From an uncultured Bacilli bacterium (GTDB lineage: Bacteria; Bacillota_I; Bacilli_A; RF39; UBA660), in NCBI GenBank assembly GCA_934182615.1, contig CAKPRO010000001.1, positions 1 through 64,000 of the forward strand: a DNA stretch of 64,000 nt, read 5' to 3'. Made by a program: the position numbers and the translations under genes. Under the pieces are notes generated by a model. It was not told where the DNA came from and did no database searches. It was given only the letters and a program-made list of their open reading frames with translations. Within the stretch, counting starts at the first letter, position 1, and each line of letters begins with the position of its first letter. This document shows positions 11,409 to 18,602 of the stretch, piece after piece.

Positions 11409-12806
11409 TTAAAATCTAAAATATAAAAATGGATTATATGAATTATCTATCAAATAAGAAGTAACAACAACTAATATTACAACTATTAAAATTGGTTCTA
11501 AAATATTAATTATGTTATTTACATATTTATTTTTTCTTAATTTATCTATTAATATTTTAATAAAAGGAGTAGCACCAAATAAAGCAATAATTAGTACTGG
11601 TAAATAACTCTTTAAATAATGAAGTGTATAATCATTAATAAAAGCTTCTCCATTCATACCAAACAAACCTTTAATATTAGACAAAGCCACCAACATATTA
11701 TCAGAACTAAATATAATAAACAATATCATAACAATAAATAATACATATATTCTTCTTATAAAAGAAGGTAATTTTTCCATAAATTTATTAAGGAATATTT
11801 TTTCTATTATAAGAATAATTCCAAACAATAATCCCCATATTAAAAAAGTCCAATTAGCACCATGCCATATTCCAGTTAATAACCATACTATTAAAATATT
11901 TCTTATTTGCTTATATCTACTTACTCTATTACCACCAAGGGGAATATAAACATAATCCTTAAACCATGTACTAAGAGAAATATGCCATCTACGCCAGAAT
12001 TCAGTTATACTTTTTGATATATATGGGTAATTAAAGTTTTCAGGAAAATGAAATCCAAATATTCTTCCAAGACCAATAGCCATATCACTATAAGCAGAAA
12101 AATCAAAATACAACTGAAGCATATAACTTATACCAAATATCCAAAAGAAAACTACTGTTTCTTCAGAAGTAGCAGAAGCTTTACTACAAAGTTCTCCTAA
12201 AGCATTAGCTATCAATACTTTTTTAGCAAGTCCAACAGAAAATCTTCTTATGCCATATGCAAAATTATTAAAACTATGTACTCTATTATCAAGTTCTTTT
12301 TCTACTGTCTGGTATCTGACAATAGGTCCTGCGACTAACTGTGGAAATAAAGATACATAAGTAGCTAACTTTATAATATTTCTTTGAACTTTAACTTTAC
12401 CATTATATACATCAATAATGTAACTTATAATTTGAAATGTATAAAATGATATTCCTATTGGTAATGCAATATTTAATAATTTAATATTAGCATTAGATAT
12501 ATCATTAATTGTTTGTATAATAAAATCAGTATATTTAAATATTATTAATAAAAATACATGTATAAATAAAGTTATTATTAATATATTTTTACTTTGATTT
12601 TTATATTTATCAATTAAAATAGCTCCTATATAAGCTATAATAATTTCTAATATCATTAAAAAAACATACTTAGGTTCCCCATAAAAATAAAACAATAAAG
12701 AAGCAATTAATAAAATAATATTTTTATATTTTTTAGGTGTTATAAAATATATAATTATTAACGCTGGTAAAAAATAATATAAAAAACTAATACTAGTAAA
12801 TAACAT
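11409..12806 (-). CDS. MBOAT-family membrane O-acyltransferase (AlgI/DltB-like)
   Basis: A 465-residue polytopic membrane protein with about ten hydrophobic segments. It has the conserved MBOAT block EFWRRWHISLSTW followed by DYVYIPLGG, and the catalytic His in WHGANWTF. The family moves acyl groups through the membrane for modification of alginate, teichoic acid or other polymers. The adjacent gene is a DHHW protein rather than dltA/dltC, which favours polysaccharide acetylation over teichoic acid D-alanylation. The AAAAGGAGG ribosome binding site follows a terminator hairpin directly. Confidence 0.88.
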   Translation of the reverse strand: MLFTSISFLYYFLPALIIIYFITPKKYKNIILLIASLLFYFYGEPKYVFLMILEIIIAYIGAILIDKYKNQSKNILIITLFIHVFLLIIFKYTDFIIQTINDISNANIKLLNIALPIGISFYTFQIISYIIDVYNGKVKVQRNIIKLATYVSLFPQLVAGPIVRYQTVEKELDNRVHSFNNFAYGIRRFSVGLAKKVLIANALGELCSKASATSEETVVFFWIFGISYMLQLYFDFSAYSDMAIGLGRIFGFHFPENFNYPYISKSITEFWRRWHISLSTWFKDYVYIPLGGNRVSRYKQIRNILIVWLLTGIWHGANWTFLIWGLLFGIILIIEKIFLNKFMEKLPSFIRRIYVLFIVMILFIIFSSDNMLVALSNIKGLFGMNGEAFINDYTLHYLKSYLPVLIIALFGATPFIKILIDKLRKNKYVNNIINILEPILIVVILVVVTSYLIDNSYNPFLYFRF

Positions 12807-12825
12807 TTTATCCTCCTTTTAAAAA

Positions 12826-12843
12826 GGCACCTTAAAAGGTGCC
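12826..12843 (-). terminator. Terminator/attenuator between DUF4358 and MBOAT genes
   Basis: An 8-pair GC-rich stem (GGCACCTT with AAGGTGCC) lies 3 bases past the DUF4358 stop and is followed by TTTTT, then at once by the MBOAT ribosome binding site. It may end the DUF4358 transcript or set the ratio between that gene and the acylation genes. Confidence 0.75.
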
Positions 12844-12846
12844 ACA

Positions 12847-13425
12847 TTATTCTGCTGCTGGCATTTCTGGCGGAAGTTCTATATTTTCTTCATCATTCGA
12901 TTTTTCTAATTCTTTTCCAATATTATTATTTACATATTTTTTAAAATCATTATATACTGCCTTAGCAATATCTTTATCAGCCATCACAGAGAATATTACA
13001 TTACCACTATTAGTAATATATAATTGTTCTGCAGAAACACAAATCCAACGTCTCATATCAATATTATCTAACATTTCTTGCTTAATTTTTTCAACATTGG
13101 CAGTATCTTTAACCTTAACAACAGCCACTGAATAAGCTTGTGATGTCATCATTGGTACTGATACAACAATTGATTCAATATCATTATTTGTTTTCAAACC
13201 AGTATAACTAGTAACTTCATCAATATTCTTTATATCCACTTTCATCGTTTCAAGTTCGGGTAAAACATTTTTATTATCTTTATCTATTATATTAATCATT
13301 TTAATAATATCTTTAGTTGTTTCAAGACTACCTGTATTTTCCTTTCCAGATACTAATATAAATATACCAAATGAGATAACCGCTAATAATATCAAACCTA
13401 TTATTAAAATATTTTGTTTTTTCAT
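12847..13425 (-). CDS. DUF4358 domain protein, membrane-anchored
   Basis: A 192-residue protein with one N-terminal membrane segment (residues 5-26) and an outward-facing domain resembling DUF4358. Recognisable features are the variable-length strand-rich core and the VAVVKVKDTANVEKIKQEM segment leading to a conserved late helix. Family members have no known activity. Its place directly before the MBOAT and DHHW genes suggests a part in the same surface polymer acylation machinery. Its ribosome binding site lies inside a 15-pair inverted repeat. Not a typical lipoprotein: no lipobox Cys is seen. Confidence 0.65.
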   Translation of the reverse strand: MKKQNILIIGLILLAVISFGIFILVSGKENTGSLETTKDIIKMINIIDKDNKNVLPELETMKVDIKNIDEVTSYTGLKTNNDIESIVVSVPMMTSQAYSVAVVKVKDTANVEKIKQEMLDNIDMRRWICVSAEQLYITNSGNVIFSVMADKDIAKAVYNDFKKYVNNNIGKELEKSNDEENIELPPEMPAAE

Positions 13426-13429
13426 TTTT

Positions 13430-13467
13430 TTTCCTCCCTATGTTTAAATTATAACATAGGGAGGAAA
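13430..13467 (-). promoter_or_regulatory. RBS-burying hairpin with internal -10 box
   Basis: A perfect 15-base inverted repeat with an 8-base loop precedes the DUF4358 gene. The 3' arm contains the AGGGAGG ribosome binding site. The loop and its edge contain TATAAT in the same direction. Transcripts starting just after that box would lack the 5' arm and leave the site open, whereas read-through RNA from rplL would fold and mask it. Confidence 0.65.
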
Positions 13468-13470
13468 AAA

Positions 13471-13494
13471 AAGAAACCTATAAATAGATTTCTT
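13471..13494 (-). terminator. rplJL terminator
   Basis: A 10-pair hairpin with a four-base loop is followed by seven or more T residues in the minus direction, 25 bases after the rplL stop. This is a strong intrinsic terminator. Confidence 0.85.
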
Positions 13495-13518
13495 ATAATT
13501 CAAATGTCTACAAATTAA

Positions 13519-13884
13519 TTACTTTAATTCAACAGTAGCTCCAGCTTCTTCAAATTGAGCTTTAATTTTTTCAGCTTCTTCTTTGTCGATGCCTTCTTTA
13601 ACATTTCCACCATTGTCAGCAATGTCTTTAGCTTCTTTTAATCCTAAACCAGTTAAATCTCTAACTAATTTAATAACAGCAATTTTGTTAGCTCCAGCAG
13701 CAGTTAATACAACATTAACTTTTGATGGGCCTTCTTCTACAGCAGCAACTGCAGGACCAGCAACAGCAACAGCTGATGGGTCAACACCATATGCCTCCTT
13801 CATTGCGTCAACTAATTCTTTAATTTCAAGAATAGACATTTCATTTAGTGAATTAATAAATTCTTCTTTTGTTAATTTAGCCAT
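13519..13884 (-). CDS. rplL: 50S ribosomal protein L7/L12
   Basis: A 121-residue stalk protein of the large ribosomal subunit. It has the N-terminal dimerisation helix, an Ala/Val/Gly/Pro-rich hinge around residues 36-50, and the conserved C-terminal domain ([21 protein letters not shown]) that recruits elongation factors. AAGGAAGG precedes the ATG. It is cotranscribed with rplJ 35 bases upstream and followed by a terminator. Bacillus has the rsmC-like gene and rpoB directly after; here the surface acylation cluster is inserted. Confidence 0.99.
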   Translation of the reverse strand: MAKLTKEEFINSLNEMSILEIKELVDAMKEAYGVDPSAVAVAGPAVAAVEEGPSKVNVVLTAAGANKIAVIKLVRDLTGLGLKEAKDIADNGGNVKEGIDKEEAEKIKAQFEEAGATVELK

Positions 13885-13919
13885 TTTAATTTCCTTCCTT
13901 TCTTATAACTATATTTTTA

Positions 13920-14414
13920 TTAATTTTCTTCTTTTTGTTTAGCATATAAATCTAAACAGATAGATAAATCTTTAACAGTACCCATAAGTCCTGCAGCAAG
14001 CATTGTAAGTAATCCCTCTCTTGATGGAATAGCAGCATATTTAGCAAGCTCTGAAGCTTCTGCAACTTTTCCCTCAACAATACCAGCTTTTAATTCAAGA
14101 TTAGTATGTTTTTTAGCAAACTCACTAATAACCTTAACAGGAGCAAGTTCATCACTAGAAAAACTAATCGCAGATGGTCCTTCTAAGAACTCATCTAACT
14201 TAATATCTAAACTATTAACAGCTCTTTTTACTAAAGTATTTTTATATACTTTGTAATCAGAACCAGACTCTCTAAGAGCTCTTCTAAGTTCAGTTACTTC
14301 AGCAACATTAAGTCCTCTTGGATCAAATACAACTACTGATTTAGCATTTTCAAACTTACCTTTAATCTCATCAACTACTAAAGATTTTTGCTCTAATATT
14401 TTTGCATTTGCCAT
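13920..14414 (-). CDS. rplJ: 50S ribosomal protein L10
   Basis: A 164-residue stalk base protein L10 with the conserved N-terminal RNA-binding region (VVFDPRGLNVAEVTELRRALRE) and a C-terminal helix that binds L7/L12 dimers. The AGGAAAGGA ribosome binding site lies 8 to 10 bases before the ATG. The gene is preceded by a structured leader and a consensus promoter, so rplJ-rplL form a unit under L10 feedback control. Confidence 0.98.
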   Translation of the reverse strand: MANAKILEQKSLVVDEIKGKFENAKSVVVFDPRGLNVAEVTELRRALRESGSDYKVYKNTLVKRAVNSLDIKLDEFLEGPSAISFSSDELAPVKVISEFAKKHTNLELKAGIVEGKVAEASELAKYAAIPSREGLLTMLAAGLMGTVKDLSICLDLYAKQKEEN

Positions 14415-14429
14415 AGTATCAATCCTTTC

Positions 14430-14545
14430 CTATACCAAAATAAAATCCCTCTACATCGAGGGATAAAAAGAACATTTCTTATTCCTCGGTAAGATTTTCA
14501 AGCATTACTGCCCTTACTGTCTTTGGCATAATATTTTCTCAAACA
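14430..14545 (-). promoter_or_regulatory. L10 leader RNA (autoregulatory)
   Basis: The transcribed leader of about 115 bases before rplJ contains AGTAAGGGCAGTAATGCTTGAAAATCTTACCGAGG-type elements and a CCCTC/GAGGG hairpin (near 14452-14463). Position and fold match the ribosomal protein L10 leader known in Firmicutes, to which the L10-L12 complex binds to repress its own synthesis. I judged this by position and motif, not by a covariance model. Confidence 0.75.
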
Positions 14546-14550
14546 AACTT

Positions 14551-14579
14551 ATTATATATTAAATATCATTATTTGTCAA
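14551..14579 (-). promoter_or_regulatory. Perfect consensus promoter of rplJL
   Basis: TTGACA and TATAAT with a 17-base spacer, overlapping the last codons and stop of rplA. This is the best sigma-70-type match in the window and separates rplJL expression from rplKA. Confidence 0.85.
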
Positions 14580-15264
14580 ATGAATTTAAATCAATTTTAA
14601 CACCAGGACCCATAGTTGAAGAAATACTAACATTCTTAACGTATGCTCCTTTTACAGTTGAAGGCTTAACTTTCATAATAGCCTCAACGAAAGCTTTAAG
14701 ATTCTCTACTAATTTAGCATCATCAAAACTTGCTTTACCAACGATTCCGTGTACATTTCCGAAACTATCAGTTCTGTAGTTAACTTTACCTTTTTTAGTT
14801 TCTTCAATAGCTTTAGCAGTATCCATAGTAACAGTACCTGTCTTAGGGTTTGGCATTAAACCTTTAGGTCCAAGTAATTTACCAATTTTACCAAGCATTG
14901 GCATCATTTCAGGAGTAGCAATAATAACATCATAATCAAACCAAGATTCTTTTTCAATTTTTTGAATCATATCAAGGTCTCCTACAAAGTCAGCACCTGC
15001 TTCTTTAGCAGCTTTAGCTTGATCTCCTTTAGCAAGAACTAAAATTCTTTTAGTCTTACCAGTACCATTAGGTAAAACAACTGCTCCTCTTAGTTGTTGA
15101 TCATTCTTTTTAGTATCTAAGTTTAAGTTCATAGCTACTTCGATAGTAGAATCAAACTTAGCATTAGAAGTCTCTTTAACTAATTTAACAGCCTCTTCTA
15201 CAGAATATGCTTTATTCTTATCAAGTTTTTCTAAATTAGAAACATATCTTTTACTTCTTTTCAT
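14569..15264 (-). CDS. rplA: 50S ribosomal protein L1
   Basis: A 231-residue L1, the standard bacterial length. It has the two-domain L1 fold signature, including [14 protein letters not shown] and the conserved [10 protein letters not shown]. The ATG at 15264 is preceded by AAGGAGGG; an upstream in-frame start adds 13 residues without support. L1 binds the 23S stalk and represses its own operon by binding leader mRNA. Two GTGGAAGG...CCAC structures upstream of rplK and rplA are candidate targets. Confidence 0.99.
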   Translation of the reverse strand: MKRSKRYVSNLEKLDKNKAYSVEEAVKLVKETSNAKFDSTIEVAMNLNLDTKKNDQQLRGAVVLPNGTGKTKRILVLAKGDQAKAAKEAGADFVGDLDMIQKIEKESWFDYDVIIATPEMMPMLGKIGKLLGPKGLMPNPKTGTVTMDTAKAIEETKKGKVNYRTDSFGNVHGIVGKASFDDAKLVENLKAFVEAIMKVKPSTVKGAYVKNVSISSTMGPGVKIDLNSFDK

Positions 15265-15279
15265 TCGTCTTCCCTCCTT

Positions 15280-15316
15280 ATGTGGTATTTGCGGACTAAA
15301 CAATATCCTTCCACAT
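15280..15316 (-). promoter_or_regulatory. Possible second L1-binding-like hairpin before rplA
   Basis: An ATGTGGAAGG arm pairs through its outer six bases with CCACAT just before the rplA ribosome binding site. It shares GTGGAAGG and a closing CCAC with the site before rplK but lacks the GATGGGA segment, so it is a weaker candidate. Confidence 0.35.
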
Positions 15317-15351
15317 AGGTATAAACCTATATGACATATTAATTATTTTTA

Positions 15352-15771
15352 TTATTCTTCAATTTTAATTCCCATGTTACGGGCAGTACCTTCAACTATT
15401 TTCATAGCTTCTTCTACTGTATAAGCATTTAAATCAGGTAACTTAGTTTCAGCAATTTCTCTTAATTTATCTTTAGATAAAGTTGCAACTACTTCACCCT
15501 TACTAGATCCAGATTTGATACCAGCAGCTTTCTTTAGTAAGAATGCAGCAGGTGGAGTCTTAAGTACAAAGTCAAAACTTCTATCATCATAAATAGTTAT
15601 TTCAACCGGAAGTACATCTCCCATCTTATCTCTAGATGCATCATTAAATTTAGTACAAAATTCTTGTAAGTTAATTCCTGCTGGTCCAAGTACAGTTCCT
15701 ACTGGAGGAGCTGGTGTTGCTTTTCCTGCTGGAATTTGTAATTTAATTTTCTTAGTAACTTCTTTAGCCAC
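15352..15771 (-). CDS. rplK: 50S ribosomal protein L11
   Basis: An L11 of 139 residues with the N-terminal [23 protein letters not shown] signature and the C-terminal rRNA-binding domain ([12 protein letters not shown]). The start is a GTG at 15771 (VAKEVTKK), 8 bases after AGGAGG. A further in-frame GTG lies inside the ribosome binding site and is rejected. First gene of the rplKA unit, transcribed from its own promoter with an L1-like operator. Confidence 0.98.
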   Translation of the reverse strand: MAKEVTKKIKLQIPAGKATPAPPVGTVLGPAGINLQEFCTKFNDASRDKMGDVLPVEITIYDDRSFDFVLKTPPAAFLLKKAAGIKSGSSKGEVVATLSKDKLREIAETKLPDLNAYTVEEAMKIVEGTARNMGIKIEE

Positions 15772-15801
15772 GAAAAACACCTCCTATTAAAATTTCTTTT
15801 T

Positions 15802-15839
15802 CGCGTGTGGTCCCATCGGCCAGTCCGCCTTCCACTTAC
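15802..15839 (-). promoter_or_regulatory. Candidate L1 operator in rplK leader
   Basis: In the leader RNA, GTGGAAGG and GATGGGACCAC fold against each other around a short GC hairpin. This mimics the L1-stalk site of 23S rRNA that L1 also binds in mRNA leaders. It lies about 30 bases before the rplK start. Confidence 0.6.
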
Positions 15840-15867
15840 TAACATAATAATATGTCTCGCACCGATA

Positions 15868-15896
15868 ATGATATCACACTTTTTTTAAAATTACAA
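15868..15896 (-). promoter_or_regulatory. rplKA promoter
   Basis: TTGTAA and TATCAT with a 17-base spacer lie between nusG and the L1-like leader. Confidence 0.6.
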
Positions 15897-15941
15897 CTAT
15901 TTTTTTAATTTTTTTCTACTTTATGCTTTATTTTAATCATA

Positions 15942-16475
15942 TTACATAGTTTCTACTTCTTGCATATCAACTTCAACTGAAGTTTCTTGACCAAATAAAT
16001 CAACTAAAACAGTAAGTTTTTGTTCCTTTAAATCAACACTATCAATCTTAGCCATCATATCTTTAAATGGTCCAGCAATAATCTTAACTTTCTTACCTTC
16101 AGTTAAATCTTTACTAATATCTACTCTACTCATTCCCATACTATTAAGTATTCTATCAACTTCTTGAGGAAGTAGAGGAATAGGTTTAGCACCTTTACCA
16201 GATGATCCAATAAATCCGGTAACACCTTGAGTATTTCTAACGATATACCAAGCCTCATCAGACATAACCATTTCTACTAGAACATATCCTGGAAACATCT
16301 TTTTAACTTTTTCTTTCTTTACTCCATTTTTATATTCAATTTCTTTTTGTTCTGGAACTATAACTCTAAAAATATTCTCATGTAAATCCATAGAGTTAAT
16401 TCTCATTTCTAATTTTTCTTTAACCTTATACTCATGTCCACTGACAGTATTAACAACATACCATTCTTTTTTCAT
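15942..16475 (-). CDS. nusG: Transcription antitermination protein NusG
   Basis: A 177-residue NusG, which binds RNA polymerase and modulates pausing and termination. The N-terminal NGN domain begins EWYVVNTVSGHEYKVKEKLE and includes FPGYVLVEM. The KOW domain (KKVKIIAGPFKDMMAKI) lies in the last third. The ATG shares its A with the secE stop codon (TAATG), a coupled start. Confidence 0.98.
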   Translation of the reverse strand: MKKEWYVVNTVSGHEYKVKEKLEMRINSMDLHENIFRVIVPEQKEIEYKNGVKKEKVKKMFPGYVLVEMVMSDEAWYIVRNTQGVTGFIGSSGKGAKPIPLLPQEVDRILNSMGMSRVDISKDLTEGKKVKIIAGPFKDMMAKIDSVDLKEQKLTVLVDLFGQETSVEVDMQEVETM

Positions 16476-16642
16476 TATAAACTACTCCTTAACACAGCAA
16501 CTAGTAAATCGATTAGATAAAAGAACACACCAAAGAAAATCATAAATGCAATTGTTGATGTAGCATATTTAAGTAAATCTTTTTTACTAGTCCATTTAAT
16601 TCTAGATACTTCTTTTTTTACACCTTTAAAATATTCAACCAT
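16475..16642 (-). CDS. secE: Preprotein translocase subunit SecE
   Basis: A 55-residue protein, easily missed by size filters. It begins MVEYFKGVKKEVSRIKW and is followed by KKDLLKYATST and a single membrane segment (about residues 30-52). The amphipathic N-terminal helix with the RxxW-type SRIKWTS motif and the position before nusG identify SecE, the clamp subunit of the SecYEG channel. GGGAGG lies 7 bases before the ATG. Confidence 0.95.
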   Translation of the reverse strand: MVEYFKGVKKEVSRIKWTSKKDLLKYATSTIAFMIFFGVFFYLIDLLVAVLRSSL

Positions 16643-16695
16643 TTTTTAATCCTCCCAATATTTGATTAAAATAAAAACACCTTTCGGTTGACATA

Positions 16696-16725
16696 AATAT
16701 ACCACAATATATATATATTTGTCAA
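16696..16725 (-). promoter_or_regulatory. secE-nusG promoter
   Basis: TTGACA and TATATT with an 18-base spacer rich in AT repeats, about 55 bases upstream of secE. The usual rpmG gene is absent between this promoter and secE. Confidence 0.65.
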
Positions 16726-16759
16726 TAATTTTATTGCTTTTTCTTTTATTTTTCTATAG

Positions 16760-16850
16760 TTTGCCAAGCCTAAAGTCTTGACAAATAGTTTTGAGCTTGT
16801 AATCTCAAAACTAAAACACTTTTGTTCTATCATATTCACAGTCAAAACTT
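16760..16850 (+). repeat. Paired-hairpin element, copy C, with 3' tail
   Basis: Abutting hairpins lie at 16760-16785 (TTTGCCAAG arm, CTTGACAAA arm) and 16786-16813 (TAGTTTTGAG arm, CTCAAAACTA arm). Each has a C-U mismatch just below the loop. A tail at 16829-16850 matches copy D at 17 of 22 positions (shared ATCATATTC...GT...AAACTT). It lies between secE and tRNA-Asn, oriented against both. The rest of this 320-base gap shows no gene. Confidence 0.65.
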
Positions 16851-16926
16851 ATATACTTATAATTTTATCAATTAATAAAAATATATAACACTAAAAATAT
16901 AAGATAGGTCGTAAATAGTACAAAAA

Positions 16927-16951
16927 AAGAATCTATCAATAATAGACTCTT
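16927..16951 (-). terminator. tRNA-Asn terminator
   Basis: A hairpin of ten positions with one mismatch is followed by a T run in the minus direction, 10 bases beyond the tRNA 3' end. Confidence 0.7.
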
Positions 16952-16961
16952 AATTATCAAA

Positions 16962-17037
16962 TGGCGGCCAATGTAGGGCTCGAACCTACGACCTATCGGT
17001 TAACAGCCGAGTGCTCTACCGACTGAGCTAATTGGCC
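16962..17037 (-). tRNA. tRNA-Asn (GTT anticodon)
   Basis: A 76-base cloverleaf with acceptor stem GGCCAAT/ATTGGCC, D-loop TAGCTCAGTCGGTAGAGC, anticodon loop CTGTTAA (anticodon GTT) and T-arm GGTTCGAGCC. The CCA end is encoded. It stands next to gatCAB, which in bacteria can also make Asn-tRNA by amidation. Whether this tRNA is charged directly or by that route cannot be told here. Confidence 0.97.
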
Positions 17038-17059
17038 AGTACATCCACAAGACTTCTTA

Positions 17060-17088
17060 ATTATATAACACTTTTTTTAATTAATCAA
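17060..17088 (-). promoter_or_regulatory. tRNA-Asn promoter
   Basis: TTGATT and TATAAT with a 17-base spacer, ending about 20 bases before the mature tRNA 5' end. Confidence 0.75.
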
Positions 17089-17151
17089 GTACTTTTTTTA
17101 ACTTTTTTAATATTTTATGCATTTTTAAGCAAAAAATACCCAAAAGAAGAA

Positions 17152-17182
17152 AAGTTTATCAACAAAAACTGTTGATAAACTT
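17152..17182 (-). terminator. gatCAB terminator
   Basis: A 13-pair stem with a five-base loop overlaps the gatB stop codon and is followed by T-rich sequence. Confidence 0.8.
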
Positions 17183-18602
17183 ATATTTTTTTAAGTTCTT
17201 CTCCAAGTACCATGTTAGTAACACCAGGATTTACTTTACCAGAAGTTTTCTTCATAATAAGTCCCATAATGAAACCATTAACATTTTTTCCAGACTTAAA
17301 ATCATCTATAACTTTAGGATTTTCATTAAATACTTCATTAATAATTTTTCTAATTTCTTCTTTATCACTTATTTGAGTACCAATAGATTTAGCAACTTCT
17401 AATACATTTTTATCTTCATCTAATGCTTTAGTAAAAATATCCTTAACCTGCTTATTAGAAATCTTTCCATTACTCATCATTTTAATAATTTCAGCAAAAT
17501 CTTTTGATTCAATATTAATATCAGCAATATCTTTATAATTCTTATTCAAATATCCAAGTAAGAAACCTACTACCACATTTGAAGTATCTTTAGGATTAGA
17601 ACCATAACTAATAACACTTTCAAAATAGTCAGATAATTTCTTATCTTTAGTAAGTGTACTAGCATCAATATTGCTTATACCATATTCATTCATATATGTA
17701 TTCTTTCTTTCATATTCAAGAACAGGCATATTACTTTTAATCTCATTAATAAATTCTTCTCTCAACTTGATCGGAGGAATATTAGGCTCAGTATAATATT
17801 TATAATCGATAGCATCACTCTTACCTCTCATAAATACTGTAGTCTTATTAGCTTCATCATATCTTCTAGTTTCCTGTTCAATAACTCCCCCAGCTTCAAG
17901 TATTTCTGTTTGTCTTTTAATTTCAACTTCAATAACTTCCTTAACAGTAGAAAAAGAATTAATATTTTTCATTTCAACTCTTGTACCAAGTTCAGTATCT
18001 TCTTCTTTCTTCATTGAAACATTAACATCTACTCTGATTTGACCAAGATCTGCTCTTGCATCACTAACATCCAAATATAAGAATATATTTCTAAGAGCCT
18101 CTAAGTAAGCAATAGCTTCTTTTGAAGAACCAATACAAGGTTCAGTAACAGTCTCAAGAAGTGGCACTCCAGCTCTATTATAATCAATTAAAGAATAAGT
18201 ACTTAAATGATCCATATTCGCCGTATCTTCTTCTAAATGTGTATCATGAATATCTATCCTTTTATCAGTACCATCAACATTAATCATAACATAACCATTA
18301 GTACCGATAGGATTCTTAAATTGTGTAATCTGATATCCTTTAGGCAAATCAGGATAATAATAATTTTTTCTATCAAAAATAAGTTTTTCAGGTACTTTAC
18401 AATTTAAAGCTAAAGCAACCATAATACTCTTTTTAACTGCCTCTTTATTAACACAAGGAAGAATACCAGGATAACCAATATCAACTACTGATAAATTAGT
18501 ATTAACATCTCCATTACCATTTTTACCAGTACTAAAATTTTTACTATTACTTTTAAGTTCGCAGTGAACTTCAAGTCCAATAACTGGAATATATTTACTC
18601 AT
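17181..18602 (-). CDS. gatB: Asp-tRNA(Asn)/Glu-tRNA(Gln) amidotransferase subunit B
   Basis: A 473-residue GatB, the kinase-like subunit that activates misacylated tRNA. It starts MSKYIPVIGLEVHCEL, has the signature DYNRAGVPLLETVTEP and ends with the YqeY-like helical tail. The ATG at 18602 overlaps the gatA stop by 8 bases; a longer in-frame start has no ribosome binding site. Last gene of gatC-gatA-gatB. Confidence 0.98.
   Translation of the reverse strand: MSKYIPVIGLEVHCELKSNSKNFSTGKNGNGDVNTNLSVVDIGYPGILPCVNKEAVKKSIMVALALNCKVPEKLIFDRKNYYYPDLPKGYQITQFKNPIGTNGYVMINVDGTDKRIDIHDTHLEEDTANMDHLSTYSLIDYNRAGVPLLETVTEPCIGSSKEAIAYLEALRNIFLYLDVSDARADLGQIRVDVNVSMKKEEDTELGTRVEMKNINSFSTVKEVIEVEIKRQTEILEAGGVIEQETRRYDEANKTTVFMRGKSDAIDYKYYTEPNIPPIKLREEFINEIKSNMPVLEYERKNTYMNEYGISNIDASTLTKDKKLSDYFESVISYGSNPKDTSNVVVGFLLGYLNKNYKDIADINIESKDFAEIIKMMSNGKISNKQVKDIFTKALDEDKNVLEVAKSIGTQISDKEEIRKIINEVFNENPKVIDDFKSGKNVNGFIMGLIMKKTSGKVNPGVTNMVLGEELKKI

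Noticed and set aside
14452..14463. CCCTC/GAGGG hairpin in the rplJ leader as a paired-hairpin copy
   Set aside because: Explained by the L10 leader; lacks the C-U mismatch and partner hairpin.
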